NCBI RefSeq assembly: GCF_023721755.1
Contig: NZ_JAMDLH010000002.1
Coordinates: forward strand, 740,747-804,746
Source: Pleomorphomonas sp. NRK KF1
Lineage (GTDB): Bacteria > Pseudomonadota > Alphaproteobacteria > Rhizobiales > Pleomorphomonadaceae
Direction of reading: 5' to 3'
DNA length: 64,000 nt
Part shown: piece after piece, positions 18,681 to 25,946 of the stretch
Position numbering within the stretch: position 1 is the stretch's first letter
Layout of the letters: every line of letters starts with the position of its first letter
Translations under genes and position numbers: made by a program
The notes under the pieces: model-generated
Told to the model about the DNA's origin: nothing
What the model saw: the letters and a program-made list of their open reading frames with translations, nothing else
Databases searched by the model: none

Positions 18681-19178
18681 TCAGGCGGCCTTGAGGGCGG
18701 CCTGGTTGGCCGAGCCTTCTGCGATCTTCGTCAAGCCGGCATCGGTCGTCTCTTCCTCGGCCAGCGTCTCCTTCAGAAGTTTGGCGGCCTGCTTCTGACC
18801 GATCAGTTCAGCCCAACGGCACAGGGTCCCATAGCGCGCAATTTCGTAATGCTCGACCGCCTGCGCGGTGGCGATCAGGCCGGCATCGATGGCGTCGGAG
18901 CCAGCGAAGGACTCGAGGACTTCTTCGCCCTCCTCGATTATACCCTCGATGGCGGGACAGGTCTTGCCGCGCGCGGGCTTGCCGATGAGTTCAAACACCT
19001 GCTGGAGACGCTCGACCTGAAGCTCGGTTTCGTCGCGATGCTTCTCGAAGGCAGCCTGCAGCTCCGACGACCGGGCGCCACGTGCCATTTTCGGCAGCGC
19101 CTTCAGGATCTTGCGCTCGGCGTAGTAAACGTCCTTGAGCATGTCCAGGAAAAGATCGTCCAGCGACTTGGTCTTCAT
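18681..19178 (-). CDS. DUF892 ferritin-like protein (YciE/YciF type), copy 1
   Basis: 165 residues from ATG 19178, with AGAGGTG upstream; the longer frame to 19391 would cross the divergent gene's promoter. MKTKSLDDLFLDMLKDVYYAERKILKALPKM is the standard DUF892 opening, and the protein continues as a four-helix bundle with metal-ligand-like residues in the first helix (D..YYAE), KHRDETELQVERLQQVF, AQAVEHYEIARYGTL and ETLAEEETTDAGL. Members are stress-induced ferritin-like proteins of uncertain activity. An EcfG-type promoter (GGAAC-N16-GGTT) ends about 39 bp before its start. A second DUF892 gene is at 21556. Confidence 0.93.
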   Translation of the reverse strand: MKTKSLDDLFLDMLKDVYYAERKILKALPKMARGARSSELQAAFEKHRDETELQVERLQQVFELIGKPARGKTCPAIEGIIEEGEEVLESFAGSDAIDAGLIATAQAVEHYEIARYGTLCRWAELIGQKQAAKLLKETLAEEETTDAGLTKIAEGSANQAALKAA

Positions 19179-19216
19179 GGTTTCACCTCTAGGCTGAAAG
19201 TTAGTTGCCCCTCTCA

Positions 19217-19241
19217 AACCGCCGGCAGGACGGATTGTTCC
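19217..19241 (-). promoter_or_regulatory. EcfG-type promoter for DUF892 copy 1
   Basis: On the minus strand: GGAAC (19241-19237), 16-bp spacer, GGTT (19220-19217). It matches the alphaproteobacterial general-stress sigma consensus GGAAC-N16/17-cGTT except for the first -10 base. It lies 39 bp upstream of the start codon. Confidence 0.72.
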
Positions 19242-19341
19242 CTCGCGCCCCGAATGTCGGAGCTGCAGCCGCGTCGCCTCCTCGCCGGGAACAATCGGTG
19301 ACTTCGACGATTTCACGACCTCCAGCCACCGGAGGTCAAAA

Positions 19342-19965
19342 ATGCCTTTTCCGTCTTTCCCTTCGCTCCCGACTGCCGACGCGTTCTGCATTCTGCTCGC
19401 GGGGGGACAGGGAACGCGGCTTCACGAACTGACATTGAGCGAATGCAAACCCGCCATGCCCTTTGCCGGGGGAAAGCTGGTGGACTTCACGATCGCCAAT
19501 GCGATGCGGTCGGGGCTGCCGCAGTTGCTGGTCGCGACGCAGTATCAGCCGGCCGGTCTGACCCGGCATCTTCAGATCGAGTGGCTGCACCAGTTTCCGA
19601 ACGGGATAGAAACACGCGACGGATACGGGCTGCGCCCCGAAGGCTATAGAGGCACGGCGGATGCCGTTCGCGCCAACCTCGCCGAAATCGCGGCGAGCTG
19701 CGCCGAAGAAATACTCGTTCTCTCGGCCGATCACGTCTGCCAGATGGACTACCGCGCCATGCTCGAAAGCCACCGCGCTTCCGGCGCAACCATACCGGAC
19801 GGCCTCGTCATCGGCGCAGATCCGGATGAAGACCAGCGCTGGTTCCGCGTCACGCGGGACGGCACGGTCCTTGTGACCGCCGCCATGCTGGACCGATATC
19901 GCGAGGAGAGGCCGCGGCTCCATTTGGTGCCGCCACTTCCCTTCCTGTCGACGCACAGCTCCTAA
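19342..19965 (+). CDS. Half-length GlgC-like sugar-phosphate nucleotidyltransferase
   Basis: 207 residues; GGAGG lies seven bases before the ATG. The sequence follows ADP-glucose pyrophosphorylase closely: LLAGGQGTRLHELT (nucleotide-binding loop), ECKPAMPFAGG, VDFTIANAMRSGL, LLVATQYQPAGLTRHLQ, YRGTADAVRANL and LSADHVCQMDYRAML. It stops soon after GADPDEDQRWFRV, so the rest of the catalytic core and the whole C-terminal beta-helix of normal GlgC (about 420 residues) are absent. It may be an independent short enzyme or a remnant; the intact reading frame and ribosome site favour a real protein. It is divergent from DUF892 copy 1 and 59 bp before the SDR gene, probably one transcript. Confidence 0.82.
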   Translation: MPFPSFPSLPTADAFCILLAGGQGTRLHELTLSECKPAMPFAGGKLVDFTIANAMRSGLPQLLVATQYQPAGLTRHLQIEWLHQFPNGIETRDGYGLRPEGYRGTADAVRANLAEIAASCAEEILVLSADHVCQMDYRAMLESHRASGATIPDGLVIGADPDEDQRWFRVTRDGTVLVTAAMLDRYREERPRLHLVPPLPFLSTHSS

Positions 19966-20024
19966 CCTTGCGTCGCCCCTCGGCCGGCCGTCTCGGGCCG
20001 GCCAGACCAACACGGAGATATCCC

Positions 20025-20915
20025 ATGAACAGCGAAAACACGTCTGGCGCGCCCCGCTATCCGGACTACCCGAAGCCGCCCTTTCCCAAGCAGACCCAGC
20101 AGCTTCCGGGCAGCTTCAGGCTTCTTGAGCCGGCGCCCGACCATGGCGAGGAGAGCTGGCGCGGCTCCGGCCGGCTTGAGGGAATGGTCGCCCTGATCAC
20201 CGGCGGCGACAGCGGCATCGGCCGGGCCGTCGCCATCGCCTTCGCCCGTGAGGGCGCCGACGTGGCACTGTCGTTTCTGGAGGAGCGCGAGGATGCAACG
20301 GACACGGCACGCCTCGTGACCGACAGCGGGCGCCGTTGCCTGCAACTGCCCGGCGACATCTCCGATCCCGCCCATTGCCGCGACATGGTCAAGCGGGTGG
20401 TGGATGAGTTCGGCCGGATCGACGTCCTCGTCAACAATGCCGCCCATCAGGACAGTTTCGAAAGCCTGGACGAGATTTCGGATGAGGAATGGCAGCGAAC
20501 CTTCGCGGTGAACATCCACTCCATGTTCTACCTGGCCAAGGCGGCGGTGCCGCACATGCAGCCGGGCGCCTCGATCATCAACACCGCTTCGGTCAACGCC
20601 GACAGCCCGAGCCCCAGCCTTCTCGCCTATGCCACGACCAAGGGGGCAATCCAGAACTACACCGGCGGCCTCGCCCAGTTGCTCGCGGAAAAAGGCATTC
20701 GCGTCAACTGCGTCGCCCCGGGGCCGGTGTGGACACCCCTCATTCCGGCCAGCATGTCGGCAGAGAAGACGTCGCAGTTCGGCAGCAACTACCCCATGAA
20801 GAGGCCGGCGCAGCCGGTGGAGCTCGCGTCGGCCTATGTGATGCTGGCCGAGCCGATGTCGAGCTACGTCTCCGGCGCCACCATCGCGGTTACCGGTGGC
20901 AAGCCGATCATCTAG
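20025..20915 (+). CDS. SDR-family oxidoreductase, GSP39/YghA type
   Basis: 296 residues from ATG 20025 (MNSENTSGAPRYPDYPKPPFPKQ), with GGAG upstream. The Pro-rich 45-residue N-terminal extension ending PGSFRLLEPAPDHGEES is the mark of the YghA/general stress protein 39 branch. The Rossmann part has the NAD(P) loop TGGDSGIGRAVA, NNAAHQ, the catalytic Ser in INTASVNA and YATTKGA (YxxxK), and VAPGPVWTPLIP. These are stress-induced dehydrogenases of poorly defined substrate. Its place in this stress island, behind the GlgC-like gene, fits that role. Confidence 0.94.
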   Translation: MNSENTSGAPRYPDYPKPPFPKQTQQLPGSFRLLEPAPDHGEESWRGSGRLEGMVALITGGDSGIGRAVAIAFAREGADVALSFLEEREDATDTARLVTDSGRRCLQLPGDISDPAHCRDMVKRVVDEFGRIDVLVNNAAHQDSFESLDEISDEEWQRTFAVNIHSMFYLAKAAVPHMQPGASIINTASVNADSPSPSLLAYATTKGAIQNYTGGLAQLLAEKGIRVNCVAPGPVWTPLIPASMSAEKTSQFGSNYPMKRPAQPVELASAYVMLAEPMSSYVSGATIAVTGGKPII

Positions 20916-20986
20916 TGGATCCACTCCGGGCTTTGCGTCCGCCGGAGATATCGGTCCGGTAGAGAATGTCACCGAGGGCGTCCCCG

Positions 20987-21011
20987 AGGGTTCCGGCCTG
21001 CGCCGGGACCC
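20987..21011 (+). terminator. Strong hairpin downstream of the SDR gene
   Basis: Ten-base arms GGGTTCCGGC (20987-20996) and GCCGGGACCC (21002-21011) with one G-T wobble and a five-base loop, 72 bp after the SDR stop. No T-run follows, so it may be factor-dependent. Confidence 0.45.
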
Positions 21012-21058
21012 GGGGCGTTACCCGAGACGGTCCGGAGGTTGGACCGTCGTGGCAGATC

Positions 21059-21083
21059 GGAACAATCCGTTGATCTGCATGTT
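21059..21083 (+). promoter_or_regulatory. EcfG-type promoter upstream of NepR-like gene
   Basis: GGAAC (21059-21063), 16-bp spacer, TGTT (21080-21083). It is 192 bp before the proposed start of the small gene, so the leader would be long. Confidence 0.55.
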
Positions 21084-21275
21084 GTCGATCGAGACCGGCG
21101 AGTTCGTTGTCACGGACCGCCGATCGCTACCCCTTCCGTCCATGTCCCCTCAGCCGCCCCCCCAGTGGGGAAAGCACGAGAGAGCAGAACTGGGAGATTT
21201 CTAGGGAGATTACGGTTTCGGCGCGCTTTGCCAGGTAATATGATTTTCAGAAGGTGCGCCCATGCTGTAGCGATC

Positions 21276-21488
21276 ATGTCATCAAACAACTCTTCTTCAG
21301 ATAATCCGTGCGACGAGCAACTGACCGAGGGCGATCTCTCCCGGTTGCGGGAGACCGCGCGACGGCTGCTCGACGCCATCGCCGCCGAACCGGTGCCCGA
21401 GCGGCTGCGCCAACTGGCCACCGAGCTTGGAGAGCTGGTCGATCGTCGGCGGGAGAAGGGGACGGACGATACTTCTCAAGCGGACTGA
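21276..21488 (+). CDS. Small NepR-like protein (possible anti-sigma factor)
   Basis: 70 residues from ATG 21276 (MSSNNSSSDNPCDEQ); an alternative in-frame ATG lies at 21240 and neither has a good ribosome site. After a polar N-terminus comes LRETARRLLDAIAAEPVPERL followed by RQLATELGELVD. The helix - EPVP - helix pattern is that of NepR, the anti-sigma factor that holds EcfG (NepR consensus has an EPIP/EPVP-D/E-RF-LLxxL core). An EcfG-type sigma factor gene is 0.8 kb away on the other strand and an EcfG-type promoter lies upstream, as expected for an autoregulated NepR. No PhyR anti-anti-sigma gene is visible. Assignment is by motif only. Confidence 0.5.
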   Translation: MSSNNSSSDNPCDEQLTEGDLSRLRETARRLLDAIAAEPVPERLRQLATELGELVDRRREKGTDDTSQAD

Positions 21489-21555
21489 CCGTGGCAAGCC
21501 GCCGCGATAAACGCGACGGCCTGCGAGCAAGCGACGAGGATCGGACCGAGCAGCG

Positions 21556-22062
21556 TCACCGGCGAGCCGGAATGCCGGCTTCGTCGCGCGCCAGGAAAAT
21601 GCGCGTCGTCTGGTCCATATGATCGAACAGCCAATCGGCCATATCCTGCTCTTCGGCGAGATTCTCTTCGAGAATGGGGATCGCCGTGGTGTCTTCGAGG
21701 ACGGCGGCCGTCGAGATCAGAACCTTGTAGGCGGCGATTTCCATCTGCTCGAAGGTATAGCTCGCCATGACGCCCTTGATCACCTCGTCGTCGGCGAACA
21801 TGCCGCCGAGGGCCTGCCCTAGGGCCGAGGCCTTGCCGAGCGTATCCTTCACGACGGAGGCGCCGCTGTCGCGCCCTTCAAGCAGCTTGCGCAGGGACTC
21901 GGCCTGGCGCTCCGTCTCGCCTATGTGCTTTTCCATCCGTGCGCAAAGAACCGGGTAGTTCTCGAGGCGCGACAGCATGCCGCGCATCATCGTAAGGGCC
22001 TGCTCCTCCATGGCATGGGCGTCACGAAGCCATGCCATATAGTGTTCACGGATATCGTCCAT
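21556..22062 (-). CDS. DUF892 ferritin-like protein, copy 2
   Basis: 168 residues from ATG 22062 (MDDIREHYMAWLRDAHAMEEQAL), eight bases after AGGAGAG; a GTG at 22071 is the alternative. Four-helix build with repeated acidic/His positions: DAHAMEEQAL, CARMEKHIGETERQAESL, YTFEQMEIAAYKVLI and EENLAEEQDMADWL. It is more distant from the YciF consensus than copy 1 but is the same family. An EcfG-type promoter lies between it and the sigma factor gene upstream on the same strand. Probably a stress-induced iron or oxidant-related protein. Confidence 0.88.
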   Translation of the reverse strand: MDDIREHYMAWLRDAHAMEEQALTMMRGMLSRLENYPVLCARMEKHIGETERQAESLRKLLEGRDSGASVVKDTLGKASALGQALGGMFADDEVIKGVMASYTFEQMEIAAYKVLISTAAVLEDTTAIPILEENLAEEQDMADWLFDHMDQTTRIFLARDEAGIPARR

Positions 22063-22218
22063 GGGATTCACTCTCCTGGATGTGGCGACAAGTCTGCTCG
22101 TCGCTCGCCCCGGAGAACGCCTGATTGGCTTCTCCGACTGTGGCGACCGACCGAACCGTTACGGCTCGCCGCTTTCTCGCGGCAGCTTCGGCGCATCCTC
22201 GCGGCACGCGCTTAATCC

Positions 22219-22243
22219 AACCGGCAACCCTTGCAGAAGTTCC
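22219..22243 (-). promoter_or_regulatory. EcfG-type promoter for DUF892 copy 2
   Basis: On the minus strand: GGAAC (22243-22239), 16-bp spacer, GGTT (22222-22219). The same -35, spacing and -10 variant as the promoter of DUF892 copy 1. It lies about 157 bp upstream of the start. Confidence 0.65.
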
Positions 22244-22281
22244 ATTCCCTCGGGGACGCCTTCGAGGTCGTGCCGAGACGG

Positions 22282-22758
22282 CTAGATCTCTTCGCCCATG
22301 GCCGTGCGCAGCATCCGGCGCCCGCGATTGATGCGGCTTTTGATAGTGCCGATATCGCATTGGAGGATTTCGGCGGCGCGGGCGTAGCTTTCTTCGAGAA
22401 CCACCACGAGAACAATCGCCTCGCGATAATGGACGGGCAGCTCCTCAAGGGCCGTTTCGAGCTCCTTGATGCGCACTTGCCATTCCTGATGGGCGGAAAC
22501 GGTCGGCTGCTGCGACGCACAGTCCTCGTCGCCGGTTCGCTCCCTCGTCCGCTTGATGCAGTTGGAGTAGAAGCGGTTTCGCATGATCGTGAACAGCCAG
22601 GCCCGCATGTTGGTGCCTGGCGTATAGCTTGAGATATTCTCGATCGCTCTCAGCAGGGTTTCCTGGACCAGATCGTCGGCGTCGGTGGCGTTGCCGCACA
22701 AGGAACGCGCAAAGGCGCGCATGGCCGGTAGGTAGGAGAGAATATCATCGGACATCAT
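22282..22758 (-). CDS. ECF sigma factor, EcfG (general stress) type
   Basis: 158 residues from ATG 22758 (MMSDDILSYLPAMRAFARSL); the open frame continues to 22863 but the family starts here. Region 2: LPAMRAFARSLCGNATDADDLVQETLLRAIENI and TNMRAWLFTIMRNRFYS. Region 4: ALEELPVHYREAIVLVV, ARAAEILQCDIGTIKSRINRGRRML. The AFARSL, GTNMRAWLFTIMRNRFYS and GTIKSR elements match EcfG rather than RpoE-like groups. EcfG drives the general stress response of alphaproteobacteria under NepR/PhyR control. Surrounding stress genes and promoter matches support this. It is slightly shorter than usual EcfG and could be a secondary paralogue. Confidence 0.85.
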   Translation of the reverse strand: MMSDDILSYLPAMRAFARSLCGNATDADDLVQETLLRAIENISSYTPGTNMRAWLFTIMRNRFYSNCIKRTRERTGDEDCASQQPTVSAHQEWQVRIKELETALEELPVHYREAIVLVVVLEESYARAAEILQCDIGTIKSRINRGRRMLRTAMGEEI

Positions 22759-22830
22759 GATGCGCTTTTGAGTTTCGAGCCGACGTGAACCAAGGAGGAC
22801 GGCTCGCGAGTTCGGCCGCCCGCTGAATTG

Positions 22831-22855
22831 GACGAAACAACTCCAAGTGAATTCC
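22831..22855 (-). promoter_or_regulatory. Weak EcfG-type promoter match upstream of the sigma gene
   Basis: On the minus strand: GGAAT (22855-22851), 16-bp spacer, CGTC (22834-22831); one mismatch in each box against GGAAC/CGTT. It lies about 73 bp upstream of the sigma factor start and would mean autoregulation. Confidence 0.35.
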
Positions 22856-22976
22856 CCAGACACGAAACGGTTCCGTCACGTATCTCCGTCAGCCGAGTTT
22901 CGCTGACCGACGCCGACAACCGTCGGTTTACGTCGGCCATGCTTGTGCCGGAGCGAAATAGCGCGATGCGGACGGT

Positions 22977-23001
22977 GGAACTATTGCCGTTGCGACGCGT
23001 T
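22977..23001 (+). promoter_or_regulatory. EcfG-type promoter, exact consensus
   Basis: GGAAC (22977-22981), 16-bp spacer, CGTT (22998-23001): a full match to the EcfG consensus, oriented toward the secreted PepSY-like gene 120 bp downstream. Confidence 0.75.
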
Positions 23002-23120
23002 GGATAAGGCGTTGCGGGACGTCGCCAACATCGTCTCCGCCATTCTCCAAAGTTACAGGCAGGGTGCCGTCTCCCGGCTCCGCTTGATCGATAGAGCTCC
23101 CAACGCCCGAGGAGATTCCG

Positions 23121-23462
23121 ATGAAACTCGCCTCACTCTGCGTGGCCGCAGTTATCGCCTTCAGTACCGGCGCGCTTGCCCAGACGTCGACGGAACCGGC
23201 CGCTACTCCGGCTCCGAATCCCGCCGCGCCGACGGCGCCCGCCACGCCTCCGGCGCAGACGGTTCCGGCCGACGAGAAACTGGAGCCGGGCGCCAACAGC
23301 TTCACCGAGGCACAGGCCAGATCCTGGCTCGAAGAGGCCGGTTACACCAACGTCAGCGGTCTCGCTCAATCCGAAGACGGCATCTGGCGCGGTCATGCTC
23401 TCCGCAACGGCACCACCGTCAACGTGGCGGTCGATTACAAGGGTACGATCAGCGTGGACTGA
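23121..23462 (+). CDS. Small secreted PepSY-like protein
   Basis: 113 residues with GAGGAG before the ATG. A signal peptide (MKLASLCVAAVIAFSTGALA) is followed by a low-complexity Ala/Pro/Thr linker (about 20-55). A compact C-terminal domain follows: NSFTEAQARSWLEEAGYTNVSGL, then DGIWRGHALRNGTTVNVAVDYKGTISVD. The helix-strand-strand pattern with W.G.A...G..V.VAVDY.G resembles PepSY-like small periplasmic domains common in rhizobia. Function unknown; an exact EcfG-type promoter upstream marks it as a likely general stress target. Confidence 0.8.
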   Translation: MKLASLCVAAVIAFSTGALAQTSTEPAATPAPNPAAPTAPATPPAQTVPADEKLEPGANSFTEAQARSWLEEAGYTNVSGLAQSEDGIWRGHALRNGTTVNVAVDYKGTISVD

Positions 23463-23628
23463 GGCACCCCCTGCGCGTGGCCATAGAGCCCCCGCTCGAC
23501 CAGACCGAACTCAGAACGGCACTCTAGTGCATTGTTTAATAAGCATCATCCACTCGAGCTTCGCCTCACTCCGGTCGGATGATGCTTTCAGGCCAACAGC
23601 CATTCCGACCACTGGGAAGGATAGCAAC

Positions 23629-24207
23629 ATGAGCACGCACACCCGACTTTACGACACCTGGTCCGACGCCATGACGGTCGTGGATCGCCTTCGCGCGGCC
23701 CGAATCCCAAATGACGACATCTCGGTCATCTCCCCCGAAAGCGACGAGAATCGCGTGAGCGACGGAGCCGAAGCGACGGCTGCCGGGTCCGGCATCGGCG
23801 CCGTGCTGGGTGGCGGCGCCGGCGCGCTCGCCGGTGTCGGCATGCTGGCCATCCCCGGCTTGGGTCCGATCGTGGCAACGGGCTGGTTCGTCTCGACGCT
23901 CGCCGGCCTTGCCGCCGGCGCGGTGGCCGGTGGCGTGGCCGGCGGTATCGTCGACGCCCTGACAAGCTCCGGCCTGACCCCGGAAGAAGCGCAGGTCTAT
24001 GCCGAGGCCATCCGGCGCGGTGGCACCATGGTGACGGTGCGTGTCGACGACAGTGAGGATCCCATGGTGGCCCGTCTTCTCGACGAAACGCCGCCGGTCA
24101 ACCTCACCGAGCGCGAGCAGCTCTACCGCGAGAGCGGCTGGACGGGTTTCGACCCGGCGCTGGATCCGCGCGCCAGCGATCTGACGCGCCGGCCGCCGCC
24201 GGGCTGA
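23629..24207 (+). CDS. YflT/GSP17M-like glycine-rich stress protein
   Basis: 192 residues from ATG 23629 (MSTHTRLYDTWSDAMTVVDRL), with GGGAAGG upstream. The N-terminal 45 residues follow the YflT pattern (Y.....A...V..L...G.....ISVIS). A long Gly/Ala zipper follows (about 58-115; GIGAVLGGGAGALAGVGML, AAGAVAGGVAGGIVDAL), suggesting membrane insertion or packing. Then GLTPEEAQVYAEAIRRGGTMVTVRV closes the fold. Such proteins appear in general stress regulons, but their activity is unknown. Only a poor promoter match (AGAAC-N15-TGTT) lies upstream. Confidence 0.78.
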   Translation: MSTHTRLYDTWSDAMTVVDRLRAARIPNDDISVISPESDENRVSDGAEATAAGSGIGAVLGGGAGALAGVGMLAIPGLGPIVATGWFVSTLAGLAAGAVAGGVAGGIVDALTSSGLTPEEAQVYAEAIRRGGTMVTVRVDDSEDPMVARLLDETPPVNLTEREQLYRESGWTGFDPALDPRASDLTRRPPPG

Positions 24208-24227
24208 TATCCTAATCCTTGCAGGAT

Positions 24228-24266
24228 GGCCGCCCGCTCCGCCCCTTCCGAGGCAGGCGGGCGGCC
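24228..24266. terminator. Strong GC hairpin between convergent genes
   Basis: Ten-base perfect arms GGCCGCCCGC (24228-24237) and GCGGGCGGCC (24257-24266), 19-nt loop, in the 111-bp gap between convergent genes. Probably a bidirectional terminator. Confidence 0.65.
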
Positions 24267-24318
24267 TTGCGTGTCGAGCCAGGCGAACGCGTCCCTGGGA
24301 GGAGCCCGCCCGTTCGGC

Positions 24319-25725
24319 TTATTCGGCGATGCCGCGCTGGCGCAGCCACGCCCGCATTTCCGCGATCTCTCGCGTCTGCGTATCGATGATCTCACGGGCG
24401 AAATGCTGGTTCTCAGGGTCCTTGCCGAACTTGAGCACAATTTCCGCCATGTCGATCGCCCCCTGATGATGCGGGATCATGCCACGGACGAAGGCGGCAT
24501 CCGGATCGGGGTCGGCCATACCGCTCATCATCGGGCCGTGCATGCGGTCCATGGCCGCCTGATACGCCGCCTCGGCGGTCGCGGCGTCGGATACCTCATC
24601 GTTCATGCCGGTGACGCCATGGGGATGCTCGGCATTCGGCGTGTGCGTGAGATGCTCGGTCGGCGCCGCGCCGACGTTGCCCTCGGCGCCGTAGATGGCG
24701 ACGTGCAGCCCCCAGTAACCGGTGGCGAAGATGACGAGAGCCGCCGCAAGGCCGGCCGGCACGCCGGCCAGGGCCCGCTTCACCGCCGGCAGGAAATGCA
24801 CCTCGCGGGTGCGATCGGCGGCGATGGCGACGATGATCGCCATGATCAGGGCGTGACCGATCAGGTCGACGCGGCCGAAGGGATAGACGGCGGCATTGAA
24901 GATGACGAAGAGGGCGATGGCCGACAGGCGGCGCACCAACGGCGTCCAGATCAGGCCGAAGCCCATGGTGAACTCGGCGACGCCGGCCATGGGGATGAAC
25001 ACGTCGCGCGGCATGCCGAATGTCAGGAAGGGCTTCTCCACCACCAGCGGATAGAACCAGTCGGGGTAGGCGAACTTCTCGAGGCTCGACCACATCAGCG
25101 CGATGGCGACGCCCCAGCGCAGCACCTCGAAGCGACGCGCCCGCAAGTCCGGGTTCGGCAACGCCTCCAGTACGAGATAGGCGGCGACACCGACGCCCAA
25201 CGCCAGATAATCCAGAAGGTGGAAGATGTCGTAGTCTCGCAGGGCCAGAAGCCAGAGGCCGATGATGCCGGCGGCGGCAAGCGGCTGCGTGCGGCGCGAG
25301 AAGATCAGCGCGGCGATCAGGAGCTGCATCCATGACACCCACTCCGCCGGCGTCTTGAGGTCGGGCGTCAGGTAGACGCCGCCGATGGCGAAGATGGCGA
25401 CGAAGAAGGCGCCGATGACGACGCGGACGAAATCGTCCAGCCGCAGCCAGAGCGGATCGGTGGCGCGGTCGAGGCCTTGCAGGATGGCCTCCCCGGCCGA
25501 CGACCGCTCGACGAGGCGAGTGGCGAGGAAGAACGCGAGGACGAGGACAATGCCCGTCCAGAACCAGACGTTGCCGAGCGTCGCCGCGATCGGCTGCGGC
25601 GGCGCGCCGACAATGTAGGGCGCGAACCATTTGACGTGGGCGGCGGCGGGCGAGGCGGCAACGAGGGGCAGCAAGGTTGCGCCGCCAAGGGAAAGAAGGA
25701 GTTTCGGGGGGAATGGCCTTCGCAT
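24319..25725 (-). CDS. Multipass DoxX-like membrane protein fused to a C-terminal DUF305 domain
   Basis: 468 residues from ATG 25725, with GGAGAGC upstream; the frame runs further to 25821 without support. A signal-like first segment ends ASPAAAH, then VKWFAPY. About eight to ten hydrophobic segments follow up to about residue 360, with DoxX-like features such as WGVAIALMWSSLEKFAYPDWFYP and VAEFTMGFGLIWTPL. After a short linker a DUF305 domain (about 375-468) shows AAFVRGMIPHHQGAIDMAE and TQTREIAEMRAWLRQ. DUF305 (CopM-like) domains are His/Met-rich and tied to metal, often copper, handling. Two Fur-like palindromes lie upstream. It may be a metal-responsive membrane protein; actual activity unknown. 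Confidence 0.85.
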   Translation of the reverse strand: MRRPFPPKLLLSLGGATLLPLVAASPAAAHVKWFAPYIVGAPPQPIAATLGNVWFWTGIVLVLAFFLATRLVERSSAGEAILQGLDRATDPLWLRLDDFVRVVIGAFFVAIFAIGGVYLTPDLKTPAEWVSWMQLLIAALIFSRRTQPLAAAGIIGLWLLALRDYDIFHLLDYLALGVGVAAYLVLEALPNPDLRARRFEVLRWGVAIALMWSSLEKFAYPDWFYPLVVEKPFLTFGMPRDVFIPMAGVAEFTMGFGLIWTPLVRRLSAIALFVIFNAAVYPFGRVDLIGHALIMAIIVAIAADRTREVHFLPAVKRALAGVPAGLAAALVIFATGYWGLHVAIYGAEGNVGAAPTEHLTHTPNAEHPHGVTGMNDEVSDAATAEAAYQAAMDRMHGPMMSGMADPDPDAAFVRGMIPHHQGAIDMAEIVLKFGKDPENQHFAREIIDTQTREIAEMRAWLRQRGIAE

Positions 25726-25877
25726 CGCAGCTCTCCATCGCTGGGTTTCGCGCGTCCGGCGCAGCAACCTGTCCGGTACCATCTCGGCCGCCCCTTGCGT
25801 CGTCAGCCGAGGTCCGGCCAACGATGCGATGGCCGGACCGACATCGCGCGTTCATTGGTGGCGACCTAACGATAATA

Positions 25878-25892
25878 TGAGAATCATTCTCA
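25878..25892. promoter_or_regulatory. Fur-family box (7-1-7 palindrome)
   Basis: TGAGAAT-C-ATTCTCA is a perfect 7-1-7 inverted repeat with the layout of the Fur core TGATAAT-N-ATTATCA. It lies 153 bp upstream of the DoxX/DUF305 gene, in the gap behind the tetR gene. Confidence 0.65.
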
Positions 25893-25913
25893 AGTTAGCA
25901 GTAACCCGAACTT

Positions 25914-25932
25914 GTTTGGAATCATTCCTAAC
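25914..25932. promoter_or_regulatory. Second palindrome with the same GAATCATTC core
   Basis: GTTTGGAAT-C-ATTCCTAAC, a 9-1-9 inverted repeat with one mismatch. It shares the GAATCATTC centre with the first box; the centres are 38 bp apart. The pair suggests a two-site metal repressor operator. Confidence 0.5.
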
Positions 25933-25946
25933 AGAAGGAGAAGGGT

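Larger units (their letters stand above)
20916..21275. other. Intergenic region with a hairpin and an EcfG-type promoter
   Basis: 360 bp between the SDR gene and the small NepR-like gene. It holds the hairpin at 20987-21011 and the promoter match at 21059-21083. No gene is seen. Confidence 0.5.
22759..23120. other. Divergent intergenic region between sigma factor and PepSY-like gene
   Basis: About 360 bp. It holds the weak EcfG-like match on the minus strand (22831-22855) and a perfect match on the plus strand (22977-23001). No gene is supported. Confidence 0.5.

Noticed and set aside
23520..23560. EcfG-type promoter before the YflT-like gene
   Set aside because: The best candidate is AGAAC-N15-TGTT, with a box mismatch and the wrong spacing; not strong enough to list.
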